A DNA stretch of 64,000 bases, from positions 62,001 to 126,000 of the forward strand of contig JAWIIG010000039.1 in assembly GCA_033557465.1 (NCBI GenBank). Direction: 5' to 3'. The stretch comes from Ichthyophis bannanicus. Its lineage: Eukaryota; Chordata; Amphibia; Gymnophiona; Ichthyophiidae. Position numbers and translations under genes: made by a program. Below the pieces are notes generated by a model, which saw nothing but the letters and a program-made list of their open reading frames with translations, had not been told where the DNA came from and did no database searches. Below are positions 19,934 to 29,989 of the stretch, piece by piece. Positions within the stretch are counted from its first letter, which is position 1; each line of letters starts with the position of its first letter.

Positions 19934-21473
19934 ACCGGTACAAGGGATATTTCCCAATTCATCTTGGACCCAGATCTCCAAATCAGATGCTTGAAGCCAA
20001 GCAATTCTACGTGCACCTAATGCAATAGCTGAGGCTCTGCTTACACATTCAAAGGAGTTGAAAGCTGCACGGTTGGAGAATTTGGAGATATCTTGGGCAT
20101 GTTTGAGCCAAGTGAGAAAGTCCTGTCTTTTATCCTCAGAAATGAAAGGACTTAAAGTCTGCAAATGATCAGTGACCTCTTTTAGGAAGCTTCCCATGTA
20201 AAGACTATAGGAATTCTTGCAGCAAGCATGGAAGCTTGGAAGACTCTACGTCCAAAAGCATCCAGGGTTCTACATTCACGTCCTGAAGGATTAGAGGCAT
20301 GTCTCTTAGCACTTCTAATCTTTCTCATAGCAGACTCAACCACAATAGAGTGGTGAGGAAACTGAGTTTTATGGAAACCAGGACAAGGAGGGACACAATA
20401 CATGGTATCTAACCTGCGAGAATGAGGAGAGGTGGTAAGAGGTGTTTCCCACATCCTCAACATGAGATCATACAAAATCTCATGAACAGGCAAGGTAGCT
20501 GCCTCCTTAGGAGTTTTAGGATATTGTAAAATATCTAACTCCTTGGCTCTGGGTTCTGTCTCAGGGGCCACCGTGATGGATAGGCCCCGAGCCACCTCCC
20601 TGATGAAGTCTTGAAAAGACAAGTCTTCTGGAGGACTCCTCCTGTGGAAGAAGCATCGCTGCATTGACAGACGCGTCAGAATCCTCAGACTCTTCAGAGG
20701 AATCGAAGTATCGTCTGTCCGGATGCTCCTGCAAAGCCCAATACCCATACCGACCAGGACTGGTATCGGGAATAACTGGTACCGGGGTATCGGTACCGGA
20801 GGGCCTCAGAGGACAGAGTACCGGCATAGCAGACACCGATGCCAATGTCGAATGCACCGGTACCGGGATCGGTACCGATGGCGGTGCTAGAGCCGGTACT
20901 GGTGGAGTAGTCTGTTGCGGTACCTGGGGAGTCAATGCCACAAGGAAAGCCGCTAGACTGCGTTCTATGGACAGAATCCTCTGGTCCATCGACACCGCCA
21001 ATGCTTGGAAGTCGGTACCGGTGGAAGCATGGCACCAGGTGATCTGTCGAGGCCAAGCCATCGAGATCATCCTGGAACCCCAATGATGATGCTTTGGAGG
21101 CCGAAGCCTCCCGCCGGGGTAATTTTGCCGTTGCAGAATCCTCGAGGGCAACGCCAGAGGCATCTCGATGCCTAGAGGGAGATCTACCCTTCGAGGACCA
21201 GCTGGATTTATGTTTAGTTACCTGAGATCCATGGGAGGAAGAAGCAGCCCTGGAAGACGTCGATGCCAGCGAAGCCGCATCAGAGGGAAACAGGGTACTG
21301 AGCTTGGCTGCTCGGTTCTGCCGACCTCTTTTAGACATCATAGTACAGGACATACAATCTGTGATGGAATGGTCAGGACCTAAACATTTTAGACACCAGT
21401 CATGGGTGTCGGTGACGGAAATGGTACCGCCACATTTTGTGCACTTTTTAAACCCTGAGGCAGGCTTCTCCAT
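19934..21473 (-). pseudogene. DIRS1-B gag
   Basis: The N-terminal part (20694-21473, 259 codons) starts MEKPASGFKKCTKCGG and holds an exact CX2CX4HX4C zinc knuckle (CLKCLGPDHSITDC), then a Ser-rich stretch (ASLASTSSRAASSSHGS) and a long Gly/Thr/Pro low-complexity zone coded by repeated GGTACCG words. The middle (20182-20748) has EDLSFQDFIREVARGLSI, LPVHEILYDLMLRMWETPL and FHKTQFPHHSIVVESAM. The C-terminal part (19862-20197) has DISKFSNRAAFNSFECVS. The C-terminal lysine-rich tail lies beyond the SINE at 19355-19594. Frame changes near 20700 and 20190 plus the SINE make it non-functional. Gag is expected to package element RNA. Confidence 0.85.
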
Positions 21474-21652
21474 ATTGAGGAAAAACGTTTGGGCCTAAGG
21501 CCCAAAACGCAAGTGCACCTGAAGAAAAAAGAAATAGATTTTTTTTTTTTTTTTTAAAAGGAAGAAAAGGAAAAGACCGGCGGTACCGGAAGAGCGTCGC
21601 AGAAGGCAGACGCGATACAAAAGAAATAAAGAAATTCTTCTGCGGTGACAGG

Positions 21653-21860
21653 AAAGCACAGTTACTTACCTGTAACAGGTGATCTCTGGGAACAGCAGGA
21701 ATAAGTCTTCACATATGGGTACGTCGGTACCGACGGAGCCTGCGCAGGAACGCTCCCCAGCTTCCCAAAAAGGAAAGCTTTTGGCAGCATCCCACAGCGC
21801 CTACGCGCTGCCTTCCCGCCTTTCCTAACCGCCTCTCCCCAGTTCGAGTTTTAAAGCTGA
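21653..21860 (-). repeat. Left ITR of DIRS1-A
   Basis: Begins AAAGCACAGTTACTTACC and includes CTTCACATATGGGTACG, the palindromic TCGGTACCGACGG and CTGCCTTCCCGCC. It is the inverted counterpart of 28060-28220 over the inner ~150 bases. Confidence 0.9.
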
Positions 21861-21925
21861 GACAAAGAGAGAGAGGAAAGGAAAGATAGATAGAGAGATA
21901 CAACTCCTAGGGGAGGTGGGTGGAT

Positions 21926-22030
21926 TGTGAAGACTTATTCCTGCTGTTCCCAGAGATCACCTGTTACAGGTAAGTAACTGTGCTATCTCCAGGAACAAAC
22001 AGGAATGAGTCTTCACATATGGGGACTCCC
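21926..22030 (-). repeat. Internal complementary region of DIRS1-A
   Basis: GTGAAGACTTATTCCTGCTG and ATCACCTGTTACAGGTAAG are complementary to the left end. ATCTCCAGGAACAAACAGG and CTTCACATATGGGG are complementary to the right end. The left half contains CAG|GTAAGT, a perfect 5' splice-site consensus. Confidence 0.85.
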
Positions 22031-22135
22031 TAGCTAGAGATGCCTGGGAGATCCAAGGTTGTGAGACCCCGAGAAGGGCTCTACCTCCTCCTTTAGATCT
22101 CAGGCATCCAACCAGGGAAGGAGGGTAGGAGTTGA

Positions 22136-23936
22136 TTAAGCATGGAACAGGTGTTTGAGAACAGCCTGACCAAACAAGGCATCCCGGCGGGAGTCCTTGT
22201 CCAAACAGTAATGGGCTGTGAAGGTATGAACCGAGGCCCAGGTGGCTGCTCGACAGATCTGATCGATGAACACAGAATTTAGATGAGCCATAGAGGTGGC
22301 CATGGCCCTCACATTATGAGCCGTGACATGGCCCTCCAGAGAAAGGTTCTTACTCTGGTAGGCGAAAGAAATACACTGAGCAATCCAGTTGGACAGTGTC
22401 CTCTTAGAGACTGGAAGTCCCAAATGAGAAGGATCAAAAGCAACAAAGAGTTGGGAAGACTTTCTATGTTGCTGTGTCCTTTGTAAGTAAAAGGCAAGAG
22501 CCCTTTTACAATCCAGGGTATGCAGATTCCTTTCTGCACTTCATGCATGAGGACCTGGAAAGAAGACAGGTAAATATACTTCTTGGTTCAAATGAAAAGG
22601 TGAGACCACTTTAGGCATAAAGTGTGGATTGGTCCTGAGGACTACCTTATCATGATGTATAAAGTGGATTAGCCACTAAGGCCTGTAGCTCACTGATGCG
22701 ACGAGCTGATGTGACTGCAATAAGGAAAATAACCTTCCAGGAAAGGAATTTCAAGGAGGTAGTGGCTAAGGGTTCGAAAGGTGGCTTCATAAGCTGACCA
22801 AGAACCAGATTTAAGTCCCATGCCACCGGAGGAGGCCTAATGGGAGGTTTAGTTAAAGTTAGGCCTCTCATGAATCTTGCAATAAGAGGATGAGAGGAAA
22901 TAGGTTGTCCATTGAGAGGCTTAAGGGATGCTGCAATAGCACTCAAATGGACTCTTACTGAATTTGTCTTAAGGCCTGCATTGGAGAGATGCAGGAGATA
23001 TTCCAATATAGAATTCAGAGGTAGTGCTAGAGGGTCAAGACCCTTCTCAGCACACCAAATGGAAAACCTTTTCCATTTAAAAGCATAGGAACATCTAGTA
23101 GAAGGTATTCTGGAAGCATGGAGGATATCCTTCACTTGAGAAAGATTCCAACCTTGAAGGTCTAGGCCTTCAGCAACCAAGCCCTGAGGTGAAGGGACTT
23201 GGGGTTTGGGTGCCACAAAGTGCCCTCCTCCTGGGTCAGGAGGTTTGGAGCAGCTCCCAAGTCTAGGGAGGGAGCTTGAGAGAGATGCAGAAGTAGAGGG
23301 CACCACACTTGGCGTGGCCAGCGTGGCGCTATGAGGATCATGGACCCTTGATCCCTCTGGAGCTTGAACAGAGTCTTGGGGATTAAGGGAATGGGTGGAA
23401 AGGCATACAGTATGTCTTGACCCCAATGAAGGAGGAATGCATCCTTGGCCTGAACTCCCTGACACGGAATTCTGGAACAGAACCGGGGAAGTTTGGCATT
23501 CCACGGACTTGCAAAGATGTCTATGTCCGGGGTTCCCCACTCTTGAAAGATTCTGAGTACCTGGTCCATGTGCAGGGACCATTCGTGTGGAAGCAGAACT
23601 CGACTGAGTCTGTCTGCCCAAGAGTTTTGGATTCCTGGAAGGTATACAGCCAGGAGATGGATTTGATGCTCTCTGGCGAAGGCCCACAGTCTTAAAGCTT
23701 CGTTGCAAAGCGACAGAGAGCCAGTTCCTCCTTGCTTGTTTATGTAAAACATGGCTACCTGATTGTCCGTATGAATGAGGACTGTCTTGTAGCTGAGCAG
23801 TGTATGAAAGACCTTGAGAGCTAGAAAATTGCTCTGAGCTCCAAGTGGTTGATATGTAGGAAGGACTCCTGTAGAGACCAAGTGCCTTGAGTGGAGAGGT
23901 CTTGTAGATGAGCTCCCCAACCTGTTGGGGAGGCAT
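22136..23936 (-). pseudogene. DIRS1-A tyrosine recombinase
   Basis: The main open piece (22650-23936, 428 codons) runs from inside the RNase H region in another frame into the YR N-terminus (SYAFKWKRFSIWCAEKG, KTNSVRVHLSAIAAS) and the first catalytic Arg (TSARRISELQAL). The catalytic C-terminus (22136-22423) has SKRTLSNWIAQCISFAY, TAHNVRAMATSMAHLNS (His-x-x-Arg) and VHTFTAHYCLDKD with the presumed nucleophile Tyr, ending QAVLKHLF. Only short breaks near 22430-22650 separate the pieces, so this is one of the best preserved recombinases in the window. The YR circularises or integrates the cDNA by strand exchange without target duplication. Confidence 0.88.
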
Positions 23937-25389
23937 CTGTTGTGAGGGTTGCTTGGGGCAACAACTGTTGGAAGGGGGACCCCAGCAACAAATTTTGGGT
24001 GGCCTTCCACCACTGGAGAGACCAAAAGAGGCGCCTGGAGGTTGCTATTTTGTCTGACAGACCTCCTGATGCCTGAGTCCACTGGGTGGACAAAGTCCAT
24101 TGAGCTGCTCTCATGTGAAGGCGAGCATAGGGGACCACATGCACTGTGGATGCCATGTGGCCTAGCAATTGCAGCATCTCCCGGGCAGTTAAATGGCTCT
24201 TTGACTGAATCTGGGAGGCTAACTGCACTAGACGTAGGCAACGGGCCTGAGGAAGATAGGCCCTTGCAGTGGTAGTATCTAACCAGGCCCCTATGAACTA
24301 TAGGGACTGAGTAGGGGTGAGCTGGGACTTTGGGAGGTTTACCACAAGTCCCAGATACTGCAGAATGCGCCTTGTGCAGTCCAGGGAAGTCTGGGCCTCT
24401 GACTGAGATGGAGCTCGAATGAGCCAGTCGTCCAGGTATGGGAAGACAAATATTCCCAGAGTGCGTAGAAATGCAGCTACTACTGCTATGCATTTGGTGA
24501 ACACTCTTGGAGCAGAGGCCAGACCGAAAGGAAGCACCCTGTATTGGTAATGCTTTCCTTGGAAAAGGAAACGGAGGAACCTTCTGTGAGATGGATGGAT
24601 GAGGACATGGGTGTACGCATCCTTGAGATCTAGAGAACAAAGCCAAACCTGATTCTGAAGGTATGGAAGGAGAGTGCCCAGAGAAAGCATTTTGAATTTC
24701 TCCCTGCATAGAAATTTGTTCAATTCTCTGAGATCTAAAATGGGTCTGTAGCCCCCTGTTTTCTTTGGAATCAGAAAGTAGGGGGAGTAAAACCCTGACC
24801 CTTGTTGAAGAAGAGGCACTTCTTCTATTGCCCCTTGGGCAAGAAGGGTAGCCACCTCCTGACCTAGAAGGTCGAGGAGAGAAGTTGGAGAATTGAAATG
24901 TCTCACCATGGTGTGAGGAGGAAGGTCTGAGAAATGAAGTTTGTAGCCCTCTCTTATGATGGAGAGGGTCCACTGCTCTGTTGTAATTTGCTCCCATCTG
25001 GGAGCAAAGTGAGCTAACCTTCCTGGAATGGTGAGAGGCTCTGGCTGTTTTAGAGCCAGAAAGGCTAAGTTCTCTAGCATCAAGTCAAAAGCCCTGAGGG
25101 GGCTGGGTCTGCTGGGTTGCAGCAGCCCCTGTAGGCTTAGGCCTGGCTTGCTTAGACTGCTGACGCTTAGCAGCAAAACGACCTGTAGATGATTGCTGGC
25201 TAGCAGCAGAATGGAATCTGCCCTTCTTGAGGTAGAAAGGCTTCTTGAAGGGTTTTTTCTTGGCAAGAATGGAGGTTGACTTTGAAAGTCTATCCAAAGC
25301 AGAATTTTTTGCATCCATTTGAGTGGCTTTAATTTGCCAATCCTTGCCAAACAGGTTTTCTCCTGTGCAGGGAAAATTTCCCAAACCAT
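23162..25389 (-). pseudogene. DIRS1-A reverse transcriptase and RNase H
   Basis: RT (24298-25389, 363 codons) has FYSPYFLIPKKTGG, LDLRELNKFL, CSLDLKDAYTHVLIHPSHRR, YRVLPFGLASAPRVFTKC and VFPYLDDWLIRAPS with the catalytic aspartates intact. The connection and RNase H start lie at 23821-24228 (TLTTDASPTGWGAHL, then INHLELRAIF), and the rest of RNase H at 23162-23830 (IHTDNQVAMFYINKQGG, NSWADRLSRVLLPHEW, VDLF-like DIDIFASPWNAKLP). The upstream end overlaps the gag C-terminus by about 300 bases. A frameshift near 23825 and a break near 24260-24300 separate the three pieces. Confidence 0.88.
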
Positions 25390-27448
25390 CCTGGACCCAA
25401 GATTCTAGATCAGAAGCCTGGAGCCAAGCAATTCTGCGTGCAGCTATGGCAATGGCCGAAGCTCTGCTGGCACCTTCAAAGGAATCAAAAGCTGCACGGT
25501 TGGAAAACTTTGAAATATCTTGAGTATGCTTAAGCCAAACAAGAAATTCTTCCCTTTTGTCCTCTGGAAGAAAAGGGAGAAAAGTGTGCAGTTTATCTGC
25601 AACCTCTTTCAGAAACATCCCCATATAGAGACTATAGGAGTTGATTCTGGCAATAAGCATACTGGCTTGGAAGATTTTTCTACCAAAAGCATCCAAGGTC
25701 CTGCATTCTCTTCCTGGAGGAGCAGAGGACTGTCTTTTTGCACTCTTTATCTTTTTCATAGCTGACTCCACCACAATGGAATGGTGAGGAAGCTGTGTTT
25801 TATGAAAACCAGGACAAGGAGGGACATGGTACATGGTGTCCAACCTACGAGAATGAGGAGAGATAGTGAGAGGAGTCTCCCATAAGTCAATCATATGATC
25901 ATGAAGAATCTCATGGATTGGCAAGGTGACTGCCTCCTTAAGAGCCTTGGAATAACGTAAAATGTCTAATTTTTTAGCTCTAGGCTCTGATTCAGAGGTT
26001 ACTGAAATAGAAAGCCCTTTAGCCACTTCTCTTATGAAGTCTTGAAATGACAAGTCTTCTGGAGGAGACATTCTTCTTTTTGGAGAAGGCTCTTCAGGAA
26101 GGGCTATAGATACTTCAGCAGACTCCTCCGATGCCTCAGAATCCTCGGAGGAATCAAAGTATCGACTGTCAGGATGCTCCTTCAAAGAAGCGACCACGTA
26201 ACTCCCATTCTTAAACAGCTTCACTGGCTCCCCATCCATGGGAGGATCATCTTTAAAACCCTAGTCCTATCGTTCAAGGCAATCAAGGGTATCTCATCCT
26301 CCTCACTCACAGATCTGATTCACACTGTACCCCCCAACAGATCCAGAAGAGCAACAGCCGTAAACCTACTGACAACCTCGAAGGCGTCGACAAAGTGCAA
26401 CATGACAACCTCAAACAGAGCCTTCAGTTTCTATGTCCCCAAATGCTGGAACGCTCTACCCTCCGACATAAGGGCCATTACTGACCTACTCCAGTTCAGG
26501 AAGGCACTCAAATACCACCTCTTCCTTCAATACTACCCTACCAGCAATTGAACCAGAGGAAGTGACCCACTCACGAACACACCATGCCGTTCTTTATATT
26601 ATTAAGACTCTATTCTGTTCTATGTAATTATCTCATGTATATAGTTTACCCCGGTTCTCCAAGTTTGTACTCCTGTTCGATGTAAACCAAACAGCTTGTT
26701 GTTATGGTCTTTATGTTATAATGTAAACCGCGCTGATGCCGAATAGTGCGGTATATAAGAACTTGTAATAAATAAATAAATAAATAAATCGATACGCGTA
26801 TCGAGCGGTATCGACATCGGGTGTTATTGGTACCGGTTCGATACGGATGGGCATCCCTAGGCAGGGAACCGCTGCAGTCGACACCATGGCAGATGTTGAT
26901 GCAGTTGGTACCGTTACCGGCATCGGCACCGGTACCGGGGCCGATACCGACAACGGAGTTTGTTGTGGTATCAGCGGCGTCGCAGCTCTAATGAAGGCTG
27001 TGATAGCCTGCTGCATGGATAGAACATTCTGATCCATTGACGCCATGAATGCCTGGAAGTCGGTACCGGACGGTTGTGCCGGTACCCCAGAGCATTCTAA
27101 CAGGTGATCGGTCGAGGCCGTGCCATTGATGTCAACCTGTAACCCCATAGGTGGAGCTTTGGAAGCCGGAGCTTCCCGCCGGGGTTGCTTTGCCGGTGCA
27201 GGATCCTCGAGGGCAAGCCCGGAGGCATCTCGATGCTTGGAAGGAGATCTACCCTTCGAGGACCGGCTAGATTTATGTTTGGTTACCTGAGATCCATGGG
27301 AGGAAGAAGCAGCCCTGGAAGACGTTGATGCCACTGAAGCTGCATCAGAGGGAAACAGAACATGGAGCTTGGCTGCTCGGTTCTGTAAGCCTCGTTTGGA
27401 CATCAAGGAACAGGATGAACAATCCAAAATGGAGTGGTCAGGACCCAA
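25085..27448 (-). pseudogene. DIRS1-A gag
   Basis: The C-terminal two-thirds is one open piece (25085-26239): EDLSFQDFIREVAKGLSI, LPIHEILHDHMIDLWETPL, FHKTQLPHHSIVVESAM, LDAFGRKIFQASML, DISKFSNRAAFDSFEG and a lysine-rich tail (KKKPFKKPFYLKKGRF). The N-terminal part (26790-27448) has LGPDHSILDC from the CCHC knuckle, the Ser-rich stretch and a Pro/Val low-complexity zone. The two are split by an L2 fragment (26190-26789), and the first residues with the CX2C pair lie near 27480-27510 next to a SINE. Function is inferred as the RNA-packaging structural protein. Confidence 0.85.
26190..26789 (+). mobile_element. L2-type LINE 3' fragment in DIRS1-A gag
   Basis: It reads HVTPILKQLHWLPI, TVPPNRSRRATAVN, AFSFYVPKCWNALPSDIR and LLQFRKALKYHLFLQ, the C-terminus of the L2-type ORF2 seen at 42168-42700 and 31568-32374. 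The 3' UTR ends in AACCGCGCTGATGCCGAATA, GCGGTATATAAG and (AAAT)n. 5'-truncated. Confidence 0.88.
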
Positions 27449-27510
27449 ACATTTGAGACACCATTCATGGGTGTCGGTAACAGAAATAGTGCCGCTGCAC
27501 TTAGTGCATT

Positions 27511-27802
27511 TTTTATTTATTTATTTACATTCTCTTATATACCGCGCTATTCTGCATCAGTGCGGTTTACATTGAAGAAACTGAAATTACATTGAACAGG
27601 GCATTATAACTTGGAGATAACTATTTTACAGGGAACATGGGCTATGGAGGGTTAAGTGGCTTGCCCAAGACCACAAGGAGCACCTGTGGGACTAGAAACC
27701 CCAGTCCTTCCGGCCCAAGGTTGCTGTCCTCTAGTGGGATTTGAACCCCCGACCTTCAGGCCTGAAGTACCTTGCCCCAACCACTAGGCCACTCCTCCAC
27801 TC
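27511..27802 (-). mobile_element. tRNA-headed SINE, subtype 2, at the gag start of DIRS1-A
   Basis: Minus-strand copy with A-box GTGGCCTAGTGG, B-box GGTTCAAATCC, the common body and the L2-like tail. It interrupts the region coding the first zinc-binding residues. Compare 19632-19933. Confidence 0.9.
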
Positions 27803-28059
27803 CAAACTTTAAACCCGGAGGCTGGTTTTCCATGAGGGAAATTTTGGTAAGGCCTAAGGCCCAAAAGGGGAAAAACACACTAAGTGAGGGCAAAAAGATA
27901 TATATATTTTTATTTTTTTTAAAAAGAAAAGAAGACCGACCGGCGGTACCGGTCCGACGTCGAAGAAGGCAGACGCGCGACCAAAGAAATAAAATAAAAC
28001 AAATTACTTCTTCAGCGGTGACAGGAACACGACCTGCTGGCTCCGCGGAAAAGAAGAAC

Positions 28060-28220
28060 TGGGGAGAGGCGGTTAGGAAAGGCGGGAAGGCAGCGCGCAG
28101 GCGCTGTGGGATGTTCCCAAAAGCTTTCCTTTTTGGGAAGCTGGGGAGCATTCCCGCCCAGGCTCCGTCGGTACCGATGTACCCATATGTGAAGACTCAT
28201 TCCTGCTTGTTCCTGGAGAT
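28060..28220 (-). repeat. Right ITR of DIRS1-A
   Basis: GGCGGGAAGGCAG, CCCAAAAGCTTTCC, GTCGGTACCGATG, CATATGTGAAGACTC and the terminal TGTTCCTGGAGAT. It is the inverted copy of the left ITR over its inner part. Confidence 0.9.
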
Positions 28221-28412
28221 CATGACCTGCTGGCTCCGCGGAAAAAGAAGAACTAGAGAGAGGCAGTTGGGAAGGCGGGAAGGCAGCACGCAGGCGCTGT
28301 GGGATGCTCCCAAAAGCTTTCTGATTGGACACTGGGGAGCGTTCCCACGCAGGCTCCGTCGGTACCGACGATACCCATATGTGAAGACTCATTCCTGCTT
28401 CTTCCTGGAGAT
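28221..28412 (-). repeat. Right ITR of DIRS1-B
   Basis: Starts CATGACCTGCTGGCTCCGCG, the continuation of 21654, then repeats the ITR blocks and ends TCTTCCTGGAGAT at 28412. CR1-B resumes at 28413. Confidence 0.88.
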
Positions 28413-28486
28413 TAAAGTATTTCCTGACATTGCCTTTCAATTTACCACCTTGCAGCTTCCTGTTATGCCCTCTGGCAAGAGATGTC
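28413..28486 (-). mobile_element. CR1-B ORF2 C-terminal piece between DIRS1-B and CR1-C
   Basis: The minus strand reads LQGGKLKGNVRKYF, the segment just before the VMDAWNALP block at 13935-14250. It ends where CR1-C begins. Confidence 0.75.
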
Positions 28487-28529
28487 AAGAGATGGCAAGA
28501 GTGGTATTGTCAGACTCAAGGGTGCAGGG

Positions 28530-29115
28530 GAGGAATATGTAGAAGCTGATAAGGATAAAGCAGAATTGCTTAACAAATATTTTTGTTCTGTGTTCACAGA
28601 TGAAGAACCAGGAGTAGGACCTCAGAAAACACCCACAAATAGAAACAAAAGCAAAGGACATCTTGAACAATTTTCAAGACTGTGTTCGTGAGAAACTCTC
28701 TCAACTTAAAGTAGACAAAGCGATGGGACCGGATGGGATACACCCGAGAATACTGAGGAAACTTGGGGACGTTCTAGCAGCTCTACTGACTGACCTTTTC
28801 AATGCCTCGGAGTCGGGAGTGGTGCCAAGGACTGGAGAGAGGCTCATGTGGTGCCTTTACACAAAAGCGGAAGTAAGGATGTGGTTGAAAACCACAGGCC
28901 GGTTAGTTTAACTTCGGTGGTGAGTAAATTATTGGAAACGCTGCTGAAAGAGGAAATAGTGAGATTTCTGGAATCCAGCGGATTACAGGATCCGAGGCAG
29001 CATGAATCCACCAGAGGCAGGTCTTGTCAGACAAATCTGACTGGTTTTTTTTGACTGGGTGACCAGGGAGTTGGACCGAGGGAGAGCCCTAGATGTGGTG
29101 TATTTAGATTTCAGT
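28530..29115 (+). pseudogene. CR1-C ORF2, start of the reverse transcriptase
   Basis: LLNKYFCSVFTDEEPG, LKVDKAMGPDGIHPRIL, SLTSVVSKLLETLLKEEI and GRSCQTNLTGFF are the RT blocks leading to the first catalytic Asp. They lie in several frames. The gene is cut by DIRS1-C at 29115. Confidence 0.85.
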
Positions 29116-29330
29116 AAAGCACAGTTACTTACCTGTAACAGGTGAGCTCTGGGAACAGCAGGAATAAGTCTTCACATATGGGTACGTCGGTACCGACGGA
29201 CCTTGCGCGGGAACGCTCCCCAGCGTCCAAGAAGAAAGCTTTTGGGAGCATCCCACGTGCATGCGCGCTGCCTTCCCGCCCATTTACTTCCCTCTCATCA
29301 GTTGGGTTTGTAGCTGAGACCGAAGGAGGG
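29116..29330 (-). repeat. Left ITR of DIRS1-C
   Basis: AAAGCACAGTTACTTACC, CTTCACATATGGGTACG, GTCGGTACCGACGG and CTGCCTTCCCGCCC, inverted relative to 35225-35408. Confidence 0.9.
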
Positions 29331-29393
29331 AAGTAGACAAATTAGAAAAAGAGAGAGAGAGAGAGAACTCCTCCTAGGGGAGGTGAGTGGGTT

Positions 29394-29491
29394 GTGAAGA
29401 CTTATTCCTGCTGTTCCCAGAGATCACCTGTTACAGGTAAGTAACTGTGCTATCTCCAGGAACAAGCAGGAATGAGTCTTCACATATGGGG
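29394..29491 (-). repeat. Internal complementary region of DIRS1-C
   Basis: It has the same two-part complementarity to the left end (TTATTCCTGCTGTTCCCAG) and right end (ATCTCCAGGAACAAGCAGG) as the ICRs of DIRS1-A, B and D. Confidence 0.85.
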
Positions 29492-29989
29492 ATTCCCAAG
29501 CTAAGATGCCTGGAGGAGGCCCCAGCATGTGGCAATCTAAAGATGGACCATGCTTATCCCTCAAAACCTGAGGCATCCAAGGGATGGAGGGTAGGAGTTG
29601 AACTAGAAAAGAAAAAAGAGGTGCTGTGGAACAGCTTGACTAAACAAGGTATCCATAAGGGAGTCCTTGTGTAAATCATAAATATTAGAAAAAATATTGA
29701 GTCCCCATTTTCTAATGTGGATCTCACTCAAGAATATTGCAAAAATACTTGAGGGTAATATGGGGTCTGTGGTTGAGAGCCAGTACATTATCCTCAAAGA
29801 AATACCCCTCAATGTGAAGTAGAGGGGAAAAAATACATTTTGCAATACAGGAAGAGATGAGAAGCCTTCATGGCCAGAACTAACCCCAGAAGAAAGTACT
29901 GGGGGAGTTCAATGAGGTTGGACTTTGGAGAAATAGGTAAAGCTTCTGTAAAGTCCAAAAAATTGAACTTCTTGTCCTTGGAGCAGAAT

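Larger units (their letters stand above)
21653..28220 (-). mobile_element. DIRS1-A: DIRS retrotransposon inserted in the 5' end of DIRS1-B
   Basis: Left ITR 21653-21860, ICR 21926-22030, YR 22136-23150, RNase H/RT 23162-25389, gag 25085-27448 and right ITR 28060-28220. It carries an L2 fragment (26190-26789) and a SINE (27511-27802). The host sequence GGTGACAGGA at 21645-21654 continues at 28221 as CATGACCTGCTGGC, exactly the continuous sequence seen in DIRS1-A's own 5' region (28016-28040), so there is no target duplication. Net length is about 5.7 kb. Confidence 0.9.
14251..28412 (-). mobile_element. DIRS1-B: DIRS retrotransposon inserted in CR1-B
   Basis: Left ITR 14251-14455, ICR 14526-14630, YR 16434-17640, RNase H/RT 17640-19626, gag 19934-21473 and right ITR 28221-28412. 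It carries an ORF1-only L1 (14757-16423), a SINE (19632-19933) and DIRS1-A (21653-28220). Net length is about 5.6 kb. The flanks TTTCAGTAAAG on the left and TAAAGTATTT on the right restore the CR1 sequence. Only TAAAG is repeated, so there is at most a very short duplication. Confidence 0.85.

Noticed and set aside
20664..21086. 140-codon plus-strand frame rich in Gly/Thr
   Set aside because: Antisense shadow of the DIRS1-B gag low-complexity zone (GGTACCG words read the same on both strands).
28012..28488. 158-codon minus-strand open frame across DIRS1-A and DIRS1-B ends
   Set aside because: It runs through two ITRs in tandem; its repeated residue blocks are translations of the same terminal repeat, not a gene.
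27772..28542. 256-codon plus-strand open frame
   Set aside because: It covers a SINE edge, the DIRS1-A 5' UTR and two ITRs. The repetition inside it comes from the duplicated ITRs.
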